Shown here in pieces: positions 9,050 through 18,956 of a stretch of 64,000 bases of DNA. Below the pieces are notes generated by a model that saw nothing but the letters and a program-made list of their open reading frames with translations, had not been told where the DNA came from and ran no database searches. Numbering within the stretch: position 1 is the first letter of the stretch; each line of letters begins with the position of its first letter. The translations under genes and the position numbers were made by a program. The stretch comes from Pseudomonas sp. JM0905a. Its GTDB lineage: Bacteria > Pseudomonadota > Gammaproteobacteria > Pseudomonadales > Pseudomonadaceae. Where the stretch lies: NCBI RefSeq assembly GCF_014700075.1, contig NZ_JACXBU010000014.1, positions 1 to 64,000 of the forward strand, in the 5' to 3' direction.

Positions 9050-10551
9050 ACGCACCGCGCATCGGCCTGAAAGCCAGCTGTGTGGTCGGCTTCGACGGTA
9101 CGCGCCATGTGCTCTGGCGCGACGGCGAAGTGGTGATCGAAGGCTCGCGCGTGCTCTTCGTCGGCCGGGGCTTTCCCGGCCCGGTGGACCAGTGGATCGA
9201 CTACGGCAACGCCCTGCTCGGTCCCGGCTTCATCGACCTTGACGCCCTCGGCGACCTCGACTCCACCGTGCTCTGCCTGGACAACGGCGACGAGAACGCC
9301 ATGGGCCGCATGTGGTCGGCGCAATACCTCGCCCGTGGCCCGAAGGAGAGCTACAGCTTCGACGAAGAAGTCTTCAAATACCGCTACGCCTTCACCCAAC
9401 TGATCCGCAATGGCATCACCACCGCCATGCCGATCACCTCCATGTACTACCGGGAGTGGGCGGAAACCTACGACGAATTCGCCGCCGTGGCCGGCGTCGC
9501 CGCCGAGTTGGGTCTGCGTACCTACCTCGGTCCCTGCTACATGAGCGGCATGCAGTACCTGCAGGCAGACGGCAGCCGCGCCGAACACTGGGACGAAGCG
9601 CGCGGCCTGGCCGGGCTGGACGCCGCCGAGCGTTTCTTCCGCGATTTCGATGGCACCCAGGGCGGGCTGATCCGCGGCGCCCTGCTCCCCGACCGCATCC
9701 AGACCTGCACCCCGGCGCTGCTGCAACGCACTGCCGCCCTCAGCCGCGAGCTGTCCGCACCGGTGCGCCTGCACTGCTGCCAGGGCCCCGGCGAAGTCGC
9801 GTTGGTGAAGGCGCTGCGCGGCAAAGCGCCGCTGGCCTGGCTAGAGGAACTGGACCTGCTCGGCCCACGCGCCGTGCTGCCCCACGGCATCTACATCGAA
9901 GGCGACGACGACCTCGCTCGCCTGGCGAACAGCGGCGCCAGCCTGGTCCACTGCCCAGTGGTGTTCGCCCGCGACGGCGAAGCCCTCGACTCCTTCGGCC
10001 GCTACCGCGCCCACGGCGTCAACTTCGCCCTCGGCACCGATACCTGGCCGGCGGACCTGCTGGACAACATGCGCCAAGGCCTGAACATCGCGCGGCTGAA
10101 GGAAGGCGGTAACACGCAGACCAGCGCCCTCGACCTCTACAACGCCGCCACCCTCGGTGGCGCCAAGGCCCTGGGGCGGGACGACCTCGGCCGCCTGGCA
10201 CCCGGCGCCAAGGCCGACATCACGGTGTTCAGCCTCGACGGCCTGCACCTGGGTCCGCTGTTCGACCCGCTGAAGAATCTGATCCTCGCCGGCCGCGGCG
10301 ACGACTGCATCGCCAGCTGGATCGACGGCCGCTGCGTGATGCAGGACGGCCAGGTCAAGGGCGTCGACTACGCCAGCCTCCAGCAGCAAGCCCAGCGCCA
10401 GTTCCACAGGCTGATGCAAAGCCATGCCAACCGGGCATTCGGCCAACCCGACTGGCGCTCCCTGTTCCAGCCGGCAATTCCTTACGCCGACGCCTGGAGC
10501 GCGGACCGCCCGCTCTGCACCCTCGCCAGCCCGAACGACGACAAGAGATGA
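9046..10551 (+). CDS. TrzA/SsnA-type amidohydrolase with altered metal site
   Basis: The 501-residue protein starts at a GTG overlapping the previous stop. It has the beta-sandwich N-terminus and LGPGFIDLDALGDLDS, where related enzymes have PGFID-x-HxH: both metal histidines of strand 1 are absent (DxL in their place). Later ligands look kept: H in RLHCCQG, H in LPHGIYIEGD and D in LGTDTWPAD, and the chlorohydrolase-like VHCPVVFARDG is present. Family members deaminate or dechlorinate purine, pterin or triazine rings. Either the metal is held by aspartates, or it uses another site, or it has lost hydrolase activity. Confidence 0.82.
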   Translation: MNAPRIGLKASCVVGFDGTRHVLWRDGEVVIEGSRVLFVGRGFPGPVDQWIDYGNALLGPGFIDLDALGDLDSTVLCLDNGDENAMGRMWSAQYLARGPKESYSFDEEVFKYRYAFTQLIRNGITTAMPITSMYYREWAETYDEFAAVAGVAAELGLRTYLGPCYMSGMQYLQADGSRAEHWDEARGLAGLDAAERFFRDFDGTQGGLIRGALLPDRIQTCTPALLQRTAALSRELSAPVRLHCCQGPGEVALVKALRGKAPLAWLEELDLLGPRAVLPHGIYIEGDDDLARLANSGASLVHCPVVFARDGEALDSFGRYRAHGVNFALGTDTWPADLLDNMRQGLNIARLKEGGNTQTSALDLYNAATLGGAKALGRDDLGRLAPGAKADITVFSLDGLHLGPLFDPLKNLILAGRGDDCIASWIDGRCVMQDGQVKGVDYASLQQQAQRQFHRLMQSHANRAFGQPDWRSLFQPAIPYADAWSADRPLCTLASPNDDKR

Positions 10552-10555
10552 CGCC

Positions 10556-11218
10556 ATGCTGAGCTTCGACTTCGCCAAACTGAGCCCCCGCGAGAAATAC
10601 AAGATCCTCATTGGCAGCGTGGTGCCCCGGCCCATCGCCCTGGTCACCACGGTGGACGCAGAAGGCCGCGCCAACGCCGCGCCCTTCAGCTTCTTCAACG
10701 CCCTCTCCGCCGACCCGCCGATCCTCGCCCTGGGGGTGGAGAATCATGCCGACCTCAGCCCCAAGGACACCACGCGCAATGCCCAGCTGAACCAGGAATT
10801 CACCGTGAACATCGTCAACGATGCCCTGGTGGAAGCCATGAACGTCTGCGCCGTGCCCTTCGAACCGGGTTTCGACGAACTGGTGGCGGCAGGGCTCACC
10901 GCACTGCCCGGCAGCCGCGTCGGCTGCCCCTACATCGCCGAAGCACCGGTCGCCCTGGAGTGCCGGCGGATGATGGGCCTGTCCATCGGCCAGTCGCGGG
11001 AAATCATCCTCGGTGAAGTGCTGATGGTTCACGTGCGCGACGACCTGATCGACCCCGCCACCCTCTACATCGACCAGCTCGGCCTCGACGCCATCGGCCG
11101 CATGGGCGGCCACGGCTATGCGCGGACGCGGGAGTATTTCGATCTGCCGACCCGTTCCCTGCAGGCCTGGCGCGACGACCCCCATGGCGGCGAACGCCAG
11201 TGGCCGCTGGCCCGCTGA
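10556..11218 (+). CDS. Flavin reductase-like (FMN-binding split barrel) protein
   Basis: The ATG at 10556 lies 4 bp after the previous stop and gives 220 residues. The sequence SVVPRPIALVTTVD followed by NAAPFSFFNALSADPP is the standard FMN-binding split-barrel signature of the DIM6/NTAB family. Such proteins reduce flavin for a partner monooxygenase or act on substrates directly. No two-component oxygenase is seen beside it, so the partner is either elsewhere or the protein acts alone on an intermediate of the amidohydrolase pathway. Confidence 0.87.
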   Translation: MLSFDFAKLSPREKYKILIGSVVPRPIALVTTVDAEGRANAAPFSFFNALSADPPILALGVENHADLSPKDTTRNAQLNQEFTVNIVNDALVEAMNVCAVPFEPGFDELVAAGLTALPGSRVGCPYIAEAPVALECRRMMGLSIGQSREIILGEVLMVHVRDDLIDPATLYIDQLGLDAIGRMGGHGYARTREYFDLPTRSLQAWRDDPHGGERQWPLAR

Positions 11219-11240
11219 CCTATTGTTCGAGAACACCCAG

Positions 11241-12428
11241 ATGACCCGATGGATTACCCAGGTCCGCCCATGGGGCGGCGCGGCGGTGGATATCGCCGTG
11301 GATAACGGCCGCATTGCCGAACTGAGCCCACCAGCGCCACGCGCCCCCGAATCGGTGCTGCTGGAAGGCAACGGGCAGATCATGCTGCCACCGCTGGTGG
11401 AGGCCCATGCCCACTTCGACAAGACCCTCTGGGGCGAGGACTGGCACAGCCACGCCGCTGGCGACAGCCTGAGCCAGCGCATTGCCAACGAACGCAGCCT
11501 GTTGCGCAGCATCGACACACCGATCGAGGAACGTGCCAGTGCGCTGATCCGCGAATGCATCACCCACGGCTCGCTGCATTTCCGCTGCCATGTGGACGTC
11601 GACGCCCAGCTCGGCAGCCGTCACCTGGAAGCCATGCTGCGGGTACGCGAGCACTTCGGCGACCTGATCGACGTGGAGTTCGTGGCCTTCCCGCAAACCG
11701 GGCTGCTGCGCGATCCGGGCACCGTCGACGCCCTGGAGCAAGCCCTGCTCATGGGGGCGGAGAACGTTGGCGGGCTTGACCCCTGCGGCATCGACAACGA
11801 CCCCATTGCGCACCTCACTCGGGTGTTCGAACTGGCCAGCACTCACCAGCGGGGCGTCGACATCCACCTGCACGACGAAGGCGAACTGGGCCTCTGGCAG
11901 ATCGAGCGCATCATCGACTTCACCGAACGCCAGCAGTTGCAGGGAAGGGTCGCGATCAGCCACGCCTTCTGCCTGGGCCAGGCCCGGCCGGCGCGTCTCA
12001 ACGTACTTGCCGAACGCCTGGCGGCGCAGCGCATTTCCATCGTCAGCACCGCGCCGGCGGATATCGAAGTGCCGCCGTACCTGGAACTGGACGCGCGCGG
12101 CGTGAACCTCTGCCTCGGCTCCGATGGCATCCGCGACGCCTGGTCCCCCATGGGCAATGGCGACATGCTCGAACGCGCCATGCTGCTCGCCTTCCGCTTC
12201 AACCTGCGCCGCGACGAGGAAATCGCCGCCTGTCTGCGCGCTGCCACGGTCAACGGCGCCCGCGCACTGGGGCTTGCCCACTACGGACTGGAACCGGGCT
12301 GCCACGCCAGTGGCGTCCTGCTGCCAGTGCGCAACGTCGCTGAAGCCGTGGTGTCGCGCCCCCACCGCCGCAGCGTGATCAGCAAGGGTCGCCTGGTCGC
12401 CCGCGACGGTCATTTCCTCGCCCACTGA
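11241..12428 (+). CDS. CodA-like amidohydrolase, paralog 2
   Basis: The 395-residue protein starts at the ATG at 11241. It parallels the product of 7853-9049 along its whole length: HAHFDK in place of HIHLDK, HVDVD, GGLDPCGIDNDPIA, DIHLHDEGE and GSDGIRDAWSPMGNGDM. All metal-binding positions of the CodA subfamily appear intact. At DNA level 59 bases (12126-12184) are identical to 8744-8802, far above the rest, suggesting local gene conversion or strong constraint. It is presumably a second hydrolytic step of the same pathway. Confidence 0.87.
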   Translation: MTRWITQVRPWGGAAVDIAVDNGRIAELSPPAPRAPESVLLEGNGQIMLPPLVEAHAHFDKTLWGEDWHSHAAGDSLSQRIANERSLLRSIDTPIEERASALIRECITHGSLHFRCHVDVDAQLGSRHLEAMLRVREHFGDLIDVEFVAFPQTGLLRDPGTVDALEQALLMGAENVGGLDPCGIDNDPIAHLTRVFELASTHQRGVDIHLHDEGELGLWQIERIIDFTERQQLQGRVAISHAFCLGQARPARLNVLAERLAAQRISIVSTAPADIEVPPYLELDARGVNLCLGSDGIRDAWSPMGNGDMLERAMLLAFRFNLRRDEEIAACLRAATVNGARALGLAHYGLEPGCHASGVLLPVRNVAEAVVSRPHRRSVISKGRLVARDGHFLAH

Positions 12429-12453
12429 ACTTAACCACCCGAGATTATCCCGT

Positions 12454-13233
12454 ATGAAAAAGCACCTTCTCGCCGGCGTCCTCGCCCTGCTCGCCGGTAC
12501 CCAAGCCATGGCCCAGGACAGCCTGCGCATCGGCGTCGAAGCCAGCTACCCGCCCTTCTCCTACAAGAAAGCCGACGGCAGCCTGGCCGGCTTCGAGATC
12601 GACGTCGGCAACGCGCTCTGCGCGGAGATGAAAGTCACCTGCACCTGGGTCGAGCAGCCCTTCGATGGCCTCATCCCGGCACTGCGGGTGAAGAAGATCG
12701 ATGCCATCATGTCGTCGATGACCGTCACCGAAGCCCGCCTCAAAGTGGTGGATTTCAGCCAGAGCTACTACAAGACCCCGGCCCGCTTCGTCACCCGCAA
12801 GGACCGCCCCGAAATCACTGCTGAAGGTCGCCTCGACGGCCTGCGCGTGGCCGTGCTGCGCGGTAGCGTGCATGCCCGTTACGTGCAGGACAAACTCGTG
12901 CCGCGCGGCGTGCAGATGGTGCAGTACGGCTCGCAACAGGAAGCCGACCTGGACCTGATTTCCGGCCGCGTCGACGCCATGATGGGCGACGCCATCAACC
13001 TCAAGGAGAACTTCCTGCAGAGCGAAGGCGGCAAGGGTTTCGCCTTCAACGGCCCGAGCTACGACGAAGAGGAATACTTCGGCAAGGGCGCCGGCATCGC
13101 CTTGCGCAAAGGCAACGAGGCCCTGCGTGACCGCTTCAACCAGTCCCTGGTCAACATCGGCCGCGACGGCACCTACCAGAAGATCTACGACAGCTACTTC
13201 CCCCAGGGCGAGGTCAGCAAGCTGATTCAGTGA
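12454..13233 (+). CDS. Orphan periplasmic binding protein, polar amino acid (ArgT/HisJ) type
   Basis: The 259-residue product has a signal peptide (MKKHLLAGVLALLAGTQAMA) and the SBP family 3 pattern LRIGVEASYPPFSYKKADG, FEIDVGNAL, MSSMTVTEAR and EEEYFGKGAGIALRK. Lys/Arg/ornithine or opine binding proteins are nearest in style. No matching permease or ATPase of this class is in the window; it closes the island 25 bp after paralog 2. It could feed an amino-acid ABC system encoded elsewhere. Confidence 0.9.
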   Translation: MKKHLLAGVLALLAGTQAMAQDSLRIGVEASYPPFSYKKADGSLAGFEIDVGNALCAEMKVTCTWVEQPFDGLIPALRVKKIDAIMSSMTVTEARLKVVDFSQSYYKTPARFVTRKDRPEITAEGRLDGLRVAVLRGSVHARYVQDKLVPRGVQMVQYGSQQEADLDLISGRVDAMMGDAINLKENFLQSEGGKGFAFNGPSYDEEEYFGKGAGIALRKGNEALRDRFNQSLVNIGRDGTYQKIYDSYFPQGEVSKLIQ

Positions 13234-13240
13234 GGCTTTT

Positions 13241-13325
13241 GTAGGTTGGTCAGAGCGAAGCGAAGCCCAACGCTGCGGCGCCTGTGCCTCACCACGTTGG
13301 GCCTCGCGGGCTCGGACCAACCTAC
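13241..13325. repeat. GTAGGTTGG inverted repeat element
   Basis: GTAGGTTGGTC with AAGCCCAACG on the left, and CGTTGGGCC plus CCAACCTAC on the right, form a long imperfect palindrome. Similar copies occur at 15239, 23990, 29336, 33595, 41405 and 58172. Confidence 0.8.
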
Positions 13326-13381
13326 GGGGCCGCTGCTCGGCCTTTCGCGAATGAATTCGCCCCCACAACGAAAAGCCGAGC

Positions 13382-14266
13382 CTACAGGCTCGGATACCCC
13401 ACATCCCCAGCTACCTCGAAGAATGCCTTCACCACCCGCAGTTCCGCATGGCGCTGCGGGCAGGCGAGGAAGTGCCGGCTCACCATCCCTTCGCCCTTGA
13501 GCGGAAGCACCTTCACCCGTGGGTCCTTGGGCACCTCCTGGTCGTAGAGGATGCTCACCCCGATCCCGGCTGCCACCGCCTCGATCATCGCTTCGCGGCT
13601 GTTCAGCTCCAGGTCCGCCGGCAGCTCCAGCTCCTGGCTGGCGCAGGCCCGCTCGAAGGTGCGCCGGGTCAGTGAACCGGGCTCTCGTTGCAGCAGGACC
13701 TGGCCCCGCAATTCGTTCAACGCCACTGCATCGCGGCGGCCAACCCAGGGATGCGCCGCCGGCAGCAGCAGGCAGAGCCGCGCTTCCCCCAGAGGCAGCA
13801 GGTGCAGGCCGGCACGCGGGGCGATATCGCTGACAAGCGCCAAGTCCACCCGTTCGCCGTACAGCGCCGTGAGGGTTTCCTGGGTGTTGCCCAGGCGCAG
13901 GTTGATGCGCACGCCGGAGTAGCGCTTGCGCATCCGCGCCAGCAGGGGCATGACCAGATGCGGGCTATCGGCCGCGAGATCCAGGCGACCCGATGTCAGC
14001 GCCTGGCTGCTGTCCAGCAGGTCTTCGGCACGGTCCGCCAGGGCGAACAACTGGTGGCTGATGGCAGCGAGGCGCCGGCCCAGCTCGGTGGGTTCCACCT
14101 GCCGGGCGCTGCGTCGCAAGAGCTGCACCTGGTAATGCTCCTCCAGTGCCTTCACGTGCCCGGTCACCGCCGGCTGGCTGATGCACAGGCGCTCGGCAGC
14201 ACGAGTGAAGCTGCCCTCACGGACCACCGCATCGAAGGCGCGGAGCTGGAACAGGTTCATGGCCAC
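13382..14266 (-). CDS. LysR-family transcriptional regulator
   Basis: The 294-residue protein has an N-terminal winged helix-turn-helix (LRAFDAVVREGSFTRAAERLCISQPAVTGHVKALEEH) and a LysR substrate domain. The HTH wording resembles the subfamily that accompanies aminoethylphosphonate genes, but no phosphonate gene is nearby. It is divergent from the EamA transporter at 14378 across 111 bp and probably controls it. Confidence 0.93.
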   Translation of the reverse strand: MAMNLFQLRAFDAVVREGSFTRAAERLCISQPAVTGHVKALEEHYQVQLLRRSARQVEPTELGRRLAAISHQLFALADRAEDLLDSSQALTSGRLDLAADSPHLVMPLLARMRKRYSGVRINLRLGNTQETLTALYGERVDLALVSDIAPRAGLHLLPLGEARLCLLLPAAHPWVGRRDAVALNELRGQVLLQREPGSLTRRTFERACASQELELPADLELNSREAMIEAVAAGIGVSILYDQEVPKDPRVKVLPLKGEGMVSRHFLACPQRHAELRVVKAFFEVAGDVGYPSL

Positions 14267-14377
14267 CCCATCAGCAGGACTTATTCGACGAATAACGATA
14301 AACGATTTGAATGATAGATCGATGAACCCGCACGCTACGCCGCATCTTCCTTTTCATCTCTCCGCTGGAGTAATTCC

Positions 14378-15226
14378 GTGCTCGCCACTCACGACCTCGC
14401 CACGCTGGTGGTGCTGCTTTCTGCGCTGATGCACGCGAGCTGGAACGCGGTGATCAAGGCCGGCAGCGACCGGCTGTCTTCCATGGCGCTGGTGGATGGC
14501 GTGGCCTTCTGCTTCAGCATCGCCCTGCTCCCCCTGGTGAGCCCACCGCCGCTGGTGGTCTGGGGGCTGATCGGCCTGTCGGTGGTGGTGAACACGCTCT
14601 ATCGCCTGCTGCTGATCCGCGCCTACCACTACGGCGACTTCGGCCAGGTCTACCCGGTGGTGCGCGGCCTGCCGCCGCTACTGGTGGCGCTCTCTGCGGG
14701 GCTGGTGTTCGGCGAGCACCTGTCGAGCGCCATGCTGCTGGGCATCGTCCTGATTTCCCTCGGCATCCTCAGCCTGCTCTCCACCCGCCTGGAATCCAAT
14801 GCGCTGAAAGCCCTGGGCTGCGCCGCGCTGGCGGGAGCCGGGGTGGCGCTCTACACATTGATCGACGCCCAGGGCGTGCGCCGTGCCGACAGCGTCCTGC
14901 AGTTCGTGGTCTACCTGACGCTGATGCAGAGCATGACCATTCCGGTGGTGGCCTGGATGCGCCGTGGTCCGCTGGTCCTGCGCTTTGCCCGCGACAACTG
15001 GCGCATCGGCCTGTTCGGCGGCTTCAACTACTGCGTGGCCTACGGCCTGGTGCTGTTCGCCATGACCCTGGACAACGTGGCCAAGGTCGCCGCCCTGCGC
15101 GAGAGCAGCGTGATCATCGCCGCCATCATCGCCAGCCTGGTGTTCAAGGAACCCTTCGGCATCCGCCGCATCCTCGCCGCCTGCGTGGTCACCGCCGGCA
15201 TCCTGCTGATCAAGATGGTGGATTAG
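14378..15226 (+). CDS. EamA/DMT-family membrane transporter
   Basis: The 282-residue product has about ten hydrophobic segments in two EamA halves (for example YPVVRGLPPLLVALSAGLVFGEHLS and the closing LVFKEPFGIRRILAACVVTAGILLI). The chosen start is a GTG at 14378 preceded by CTGGAG at good spacing. DMT proteins export or import small metabolites; the substrate is unknown. Divergent from a LysR gene that may regulate it. Confidence 0.9.
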   Translation: MLATHDLATLVVLLSALMHASWNAVIKAGSDRLSSMALVDGVAFCFSIALLPLVSPPPLVVWGLIGLSVVVNTLYRLLLIRAYHYGDFGQVYPVVRGLPPLLVALSAGLVFGEHLSSAMLLGIVLISLGILSLLSTRLESNALKALGCAALAGAGVALYTLIDAQGVRRADSVLQFVVYLTLMQSMTIPVVAWMRRGPLVLRFARDNWRIGLFGGFNYCVAYGLVLFAMTLDNVAKVAALRESSVIIAAIIASLVFKEPFGIRRILAACVVTAGILLIKMVD

Positions 15227-15238
15227 CCTCGCGCAGCA

Positions 15239-15317
15239 GTAGGTTGCGGCTGAGCTACGCGAAGCCCAACGACTCAGCTCGCAATTGTTGGGCTTCGCTG
15301 CGCTCTGCCCAACCTAC
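15239..15317. repeat. GTAGGTTG inverted repeat element
   Basis: GTAGGTTGCGGCTGAGC plus GAAGCCCAAC pairs with GTTGGGCTTC and GCCCAACCTAC. It lies between convergent genes and could act as a bidirectional transcript end. Confidence 0.8.
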
Positions 15318-15335
15318 AGGAGAGCAACCCCGGTC

Positions 15336-15494
15336 TCAGCGTTTGGCGATGATGTACACCGCGTGGACTATGCCGGGGATGTAGCCCAGCAGGGTCAAGA
15401 GGATGTTCAGCCAGAAGGCGCCAGCGAAACCCACCTGCAGGAATACGCCGAGGGGCGGCAGGAGGATGGCGATGAGGATGCGGATAAGGTCCAT
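15336..15494 (-). CDS. YqaE/Pmp3-family small membrane protein
   Basis: A 52-residue frame on the minus strand starts at the ATG at 15492-15494 behind AAGGAG. It reads MDLIRILIAILLPPLGVFLQ, then a second hydrophobic stretch with NILLTLLGYIPGIVHAVY, which is the two-helix Pmp3/YqaE signature (PPLGVF...LGYIPGIVHA). These peptides sit in the inner membrane and are linked to salt or membrane-potential stress in other organisms. Confidence 0.9.
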   Translation of the reverse strand: MDLIRILIAILLPPLGVFLQVGFAGAFWLNILLTLLGYIPGIVHAVYIIAKR

Positions 15495-15588
15495 GTAATT
15501 GCTCCTTGTGAGAAAAGCCGTACGCCTGGATACCGACCTTAGTACAGGCTAGGCGTTCATCACGGCACCCCCCCATAATCGCTGCCTG

Positions 15589-17070
<1,482 letters not shown>

Positions 17071-17092
17071 CGACGCAGCCTTGTGCTTTTCC

Positions 17093-17192
17093 TGTGGGGG
17101 CGAATTCATTCGCTAAGCAGGCCGTAGGTCTGCGCTTCTGGATCCCAAGGGGGGACGCTGCGCGTCCCTTAGCGAATGAATTCGCCCCCACA
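17093..17192. repeat. REP-like palindrome (GTGGGGGCGAATTCATTCGC family)
   Basis: TGTGGGGGCGAATTCATTCGC at the left is mirrored by GCGAATGAATTCGCCCCCAC at the right, around a variable core. Other copies lie at 18835, 31929, 36399 and 57032. Confidence 0.85.
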
Positions 17193-17212
17193 AGCATCAG
17201 CCCAGCTTGATC

Positions 17213-17272
17213 GTCCAAATTTCTGGACACAACGAGCGCCCAGGTTTCTGGACACCGTCCAACTTATTGGAC
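17213..17272 (+). promoter_or_regulatory. Three upstream activator palindromes GTCCA-N6-TGGAC
   Basis: Three sites follow one pattern: GTCCA-AATTTC-TGGAC (17213-17228), GCCCA-GGTTTC-TGGAC (17238-17253) and GTCCA-ACTTAT-TGGAC (17257-17272). Arm length and spacer are constant, and they lie about 75-135 bp before the sigma-54 promoter, the normal place for enhancer sites of an NtrC-type activator. The activator gene ends 140 bp upstream. Confidence 0.8.
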
Positions 17273-17348
17273 ATGGCATTCAATCGCGCCACTGCCAACA
17301 TTCCTTGCAACCCCTACCCTAGAGCCATCCAGACCTTCCCCTCCGTAC

Positions 17349-17365
17349 TTGGCACAGCTTTCGCT
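17349..17365 (+). promoter_or_regulatory. Sigma-54 promoter (TTGGCAC-N5-TCGCT)
   Basis: TTGGCACAGCTTTCGCT keeps the invariant GG-N10-GC arrangement of -24/-12 promoters, with one mismatch in the -12 box (TCGC for TTGC). Transcription would start near 17375-17378, about 50 bp before the GntP start codon. Confidence 0.8.
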
Positions 17366-17425
17366 CTAACGCCTCCCACACGCTGCCCCGACGCGGCGGA
17401 ATACAACAACAAGAAGGAAGTCCCC

Positions 17426-18814
17426 ATGGGCACCCTAGGCATCCTGCTTTCCCTCGCTCTGCTGATGTACCTCGCCTATCGCGGTATCAACGTCCTGCTC
17501 CTGGCGCCGCTGCTGGCCCTAATGGCGGTGCTGTTCGCCGGCGATGCGGCGCTGCTGCTGCCGACCTACACCCAGGTCTTCATGAAGGCGCTCGGCGGCT
17601 ACCTGATCCAGTTCTTCCCCCTGTTCATGCTCGGCGCCATCTTCGGCAAGCTGATGGATGACTCCGGCTCGGCGCGCGCCATCGCCCACGGCATCGTCAG
17701 CAAGATCGGCAGCTCCCGCGCCGTGCTGGCCATCGTCATCGCCTGCGGCATCCTCACCTACGGAGGTGTCTCGCTGTTCGTGGTGGCCTTCGCGGTCTAT
17801 CCCATCGGAGCGGCGCTGTTCCGCGAAGCGGGCATTCCCAAGCGCATCCTGCCGGGTGCCATCGCCCTGGGCTCCTTCACCTTCACCATGACGGCCCTGC
17901 CCGGCACCCCGGCCATCACCAACGCCATCCCGATCCCCTTCTTCGGCACCGACACCTTCGCCGCCCCGGGCCTGGGCCTGCTGGCCGGCGTGGTGATCTT
18001 CGCCCTGGGTTCCTGGTGGTTGAGCAATGAGGCGCGCAAGCTGATCGCCGCCGGCGAAGGCTACGGCGAGCACGCCGACGACCCGCACGGCCAGGACAAC
18101 CAGCCGAGCATCGGCTTCTGGGTGGCACTGCTGCCGATCCTGGTGGTGATCGTGCTGAACTTCCTGATGGCCAAGGTCTACCTGCCCGGCCTCGACACCA
18201 GCTACCTGGCCAAACCGGAATTCGGCGGCCTGCAGGACGCCCGCTCGGTGATCGGTATCTGGGCCATCATCATCGCCCTCACCACCGCCATCCTGCTGCT
18301 GGTGGTGCTGCACTGGCGGCGCTGGGTCAACCTGAAGAAGAGCGTCAACGACGGCACCTTCGGCGCCATGCTGCCGGTGCTCAACACCGCTTCCGAAGTG
18401 GGCTACGGCAGTGTGATCGCCTCGCTGGCGGGCTTCGTGGTGATCCGCGACTTCCTGCTCAACGTGGCGCCGGGCAACCCGCTGGTGTCCGAGGCCCTGA
18501 CTGTCAGCGCCCTGGCCGGCATCACCGGCTCGGCCTCCGGAGGCATGTCCATCGCCCTCAAGGCCCTCGGCGCGCAGTACCTGGAAATGGCCAACGCCGC
18601 CGGCATCAGCCCCGAACTACTGCACCGCGTCGCCGCCCTGGCCTCCGGCAGCCTCGACACCCTGCCGCACAACGGCGCGGTGATCACCCTGCTGGCCATC
18701 TGCAAGCTGACCCACCACGACTCCTACAAGTACGTGTTCATGACCAGCGCCCTGCTGCCGGTGGTGCCGCTGGTGTTGGTGATCGTGCTGGGGACCGCGT
18801 TCGGTAGTTTCTGA
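17426..18814 (+). CDS. GntP-family permease
   Basis: The ATG at 17426 behind AAGAAGGAAG gives 462 residues; the frame is open upstream to 17207 but that part overlaps the regulatory palindromes and is not coding. About twelve membrane segments are visible, with GntP-family features such as [26 protein letters not shown] and [16 protein letters not shown]. GntP proteins carry gluconate, D-serine, hydroxybutyrate and similar acids. Pairing with a CoA-transferase points to a short-chain hydroxy or keto acid rather than gluconate. Confidence 0.9.
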   Translation: MGTLGILLSLALLMYLAYRGINVLLLAPLLALMAVLFAGDAALLLPTYTQVFMKALGGYLIQFFPLFMLGAIFGKLMDDSGSARAIAHGIVSKIGSSRAVLAIVIACGILTYGGVSLFVVAFAVYPIGAALFREAGIPKRILPGAIALGSFTFTMTALPGTPAITNAIPIPFFGTDTFAAPGLGLLAGVVIFALGSWWLSNEARKLIAAGEGYGEHADDPHGQDNQPSIGFWVALLPILVVIVLNFLMAKVYLPGLDTSYLAKPEFGGLQDARSVIGIWAIIIALTTAILLLVVLHWRRWVNLKKSVNDGTFGAMLPVLNTASEVGYGSVIASLAGFVVIRDFLLNVAPGNPLVSEALTVSALAGITGSASGGMSIALKALGAQYLEMANAAGISPELLHRVAALASGSLDTLPHNGAVITLLAICKLTHHDSYKYVFMTSALLPVVPLVLVIVLGTAFGSF

Positions 18815-18834
18815 TACTGCACAGGCGGCTCTTC

Positions 18835-18919
18835 GTAGGGGCGAATTCATTCGCCAAGGGTCGCGAAGCGGCCCCAAGGGCAGTCCTTCGGACTGCATGG
18901 CGAATGAATTCGCCCCTAC
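18835..18919. repeat. REP-like palindrome (GTAGGGGCGAATTCATTCGCC family)
   Basis: GTAGGGGCGAATTCATTCGCC is mirrored by GGCGAATGAATTCGCCCCTAC around two smaller hairpins. It separates the permease from the CoA-transferase, so the two may be unequally expressed. Confidence 0.85.
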
Positions 18920-18956
18920 AGTTTCTACACCCTGTTTGCATAGCTCGAGGAACACC

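Noticed and set aside
2219-13233. Recent horizontal transfer of the amidohydrolase island
   Set aside because: Composition looks like the rest of the window and there are no tRNA, integrase or IS borders, so transfer could not be supported from the sequence.
17207-17425. N-terminal extension of the GntP permease
   Set aside because: The stretch overlaps the sigma-54 promoter and three palindromes and lacks membrane-protein features; the RBS precedes 17426.
18835-18919. REP palindrome as a rho-independent terminator
   Set aside because: Long imperfect palindrome without T run and present in many gaps; treated as a repeat, though it may affect transcript ends.
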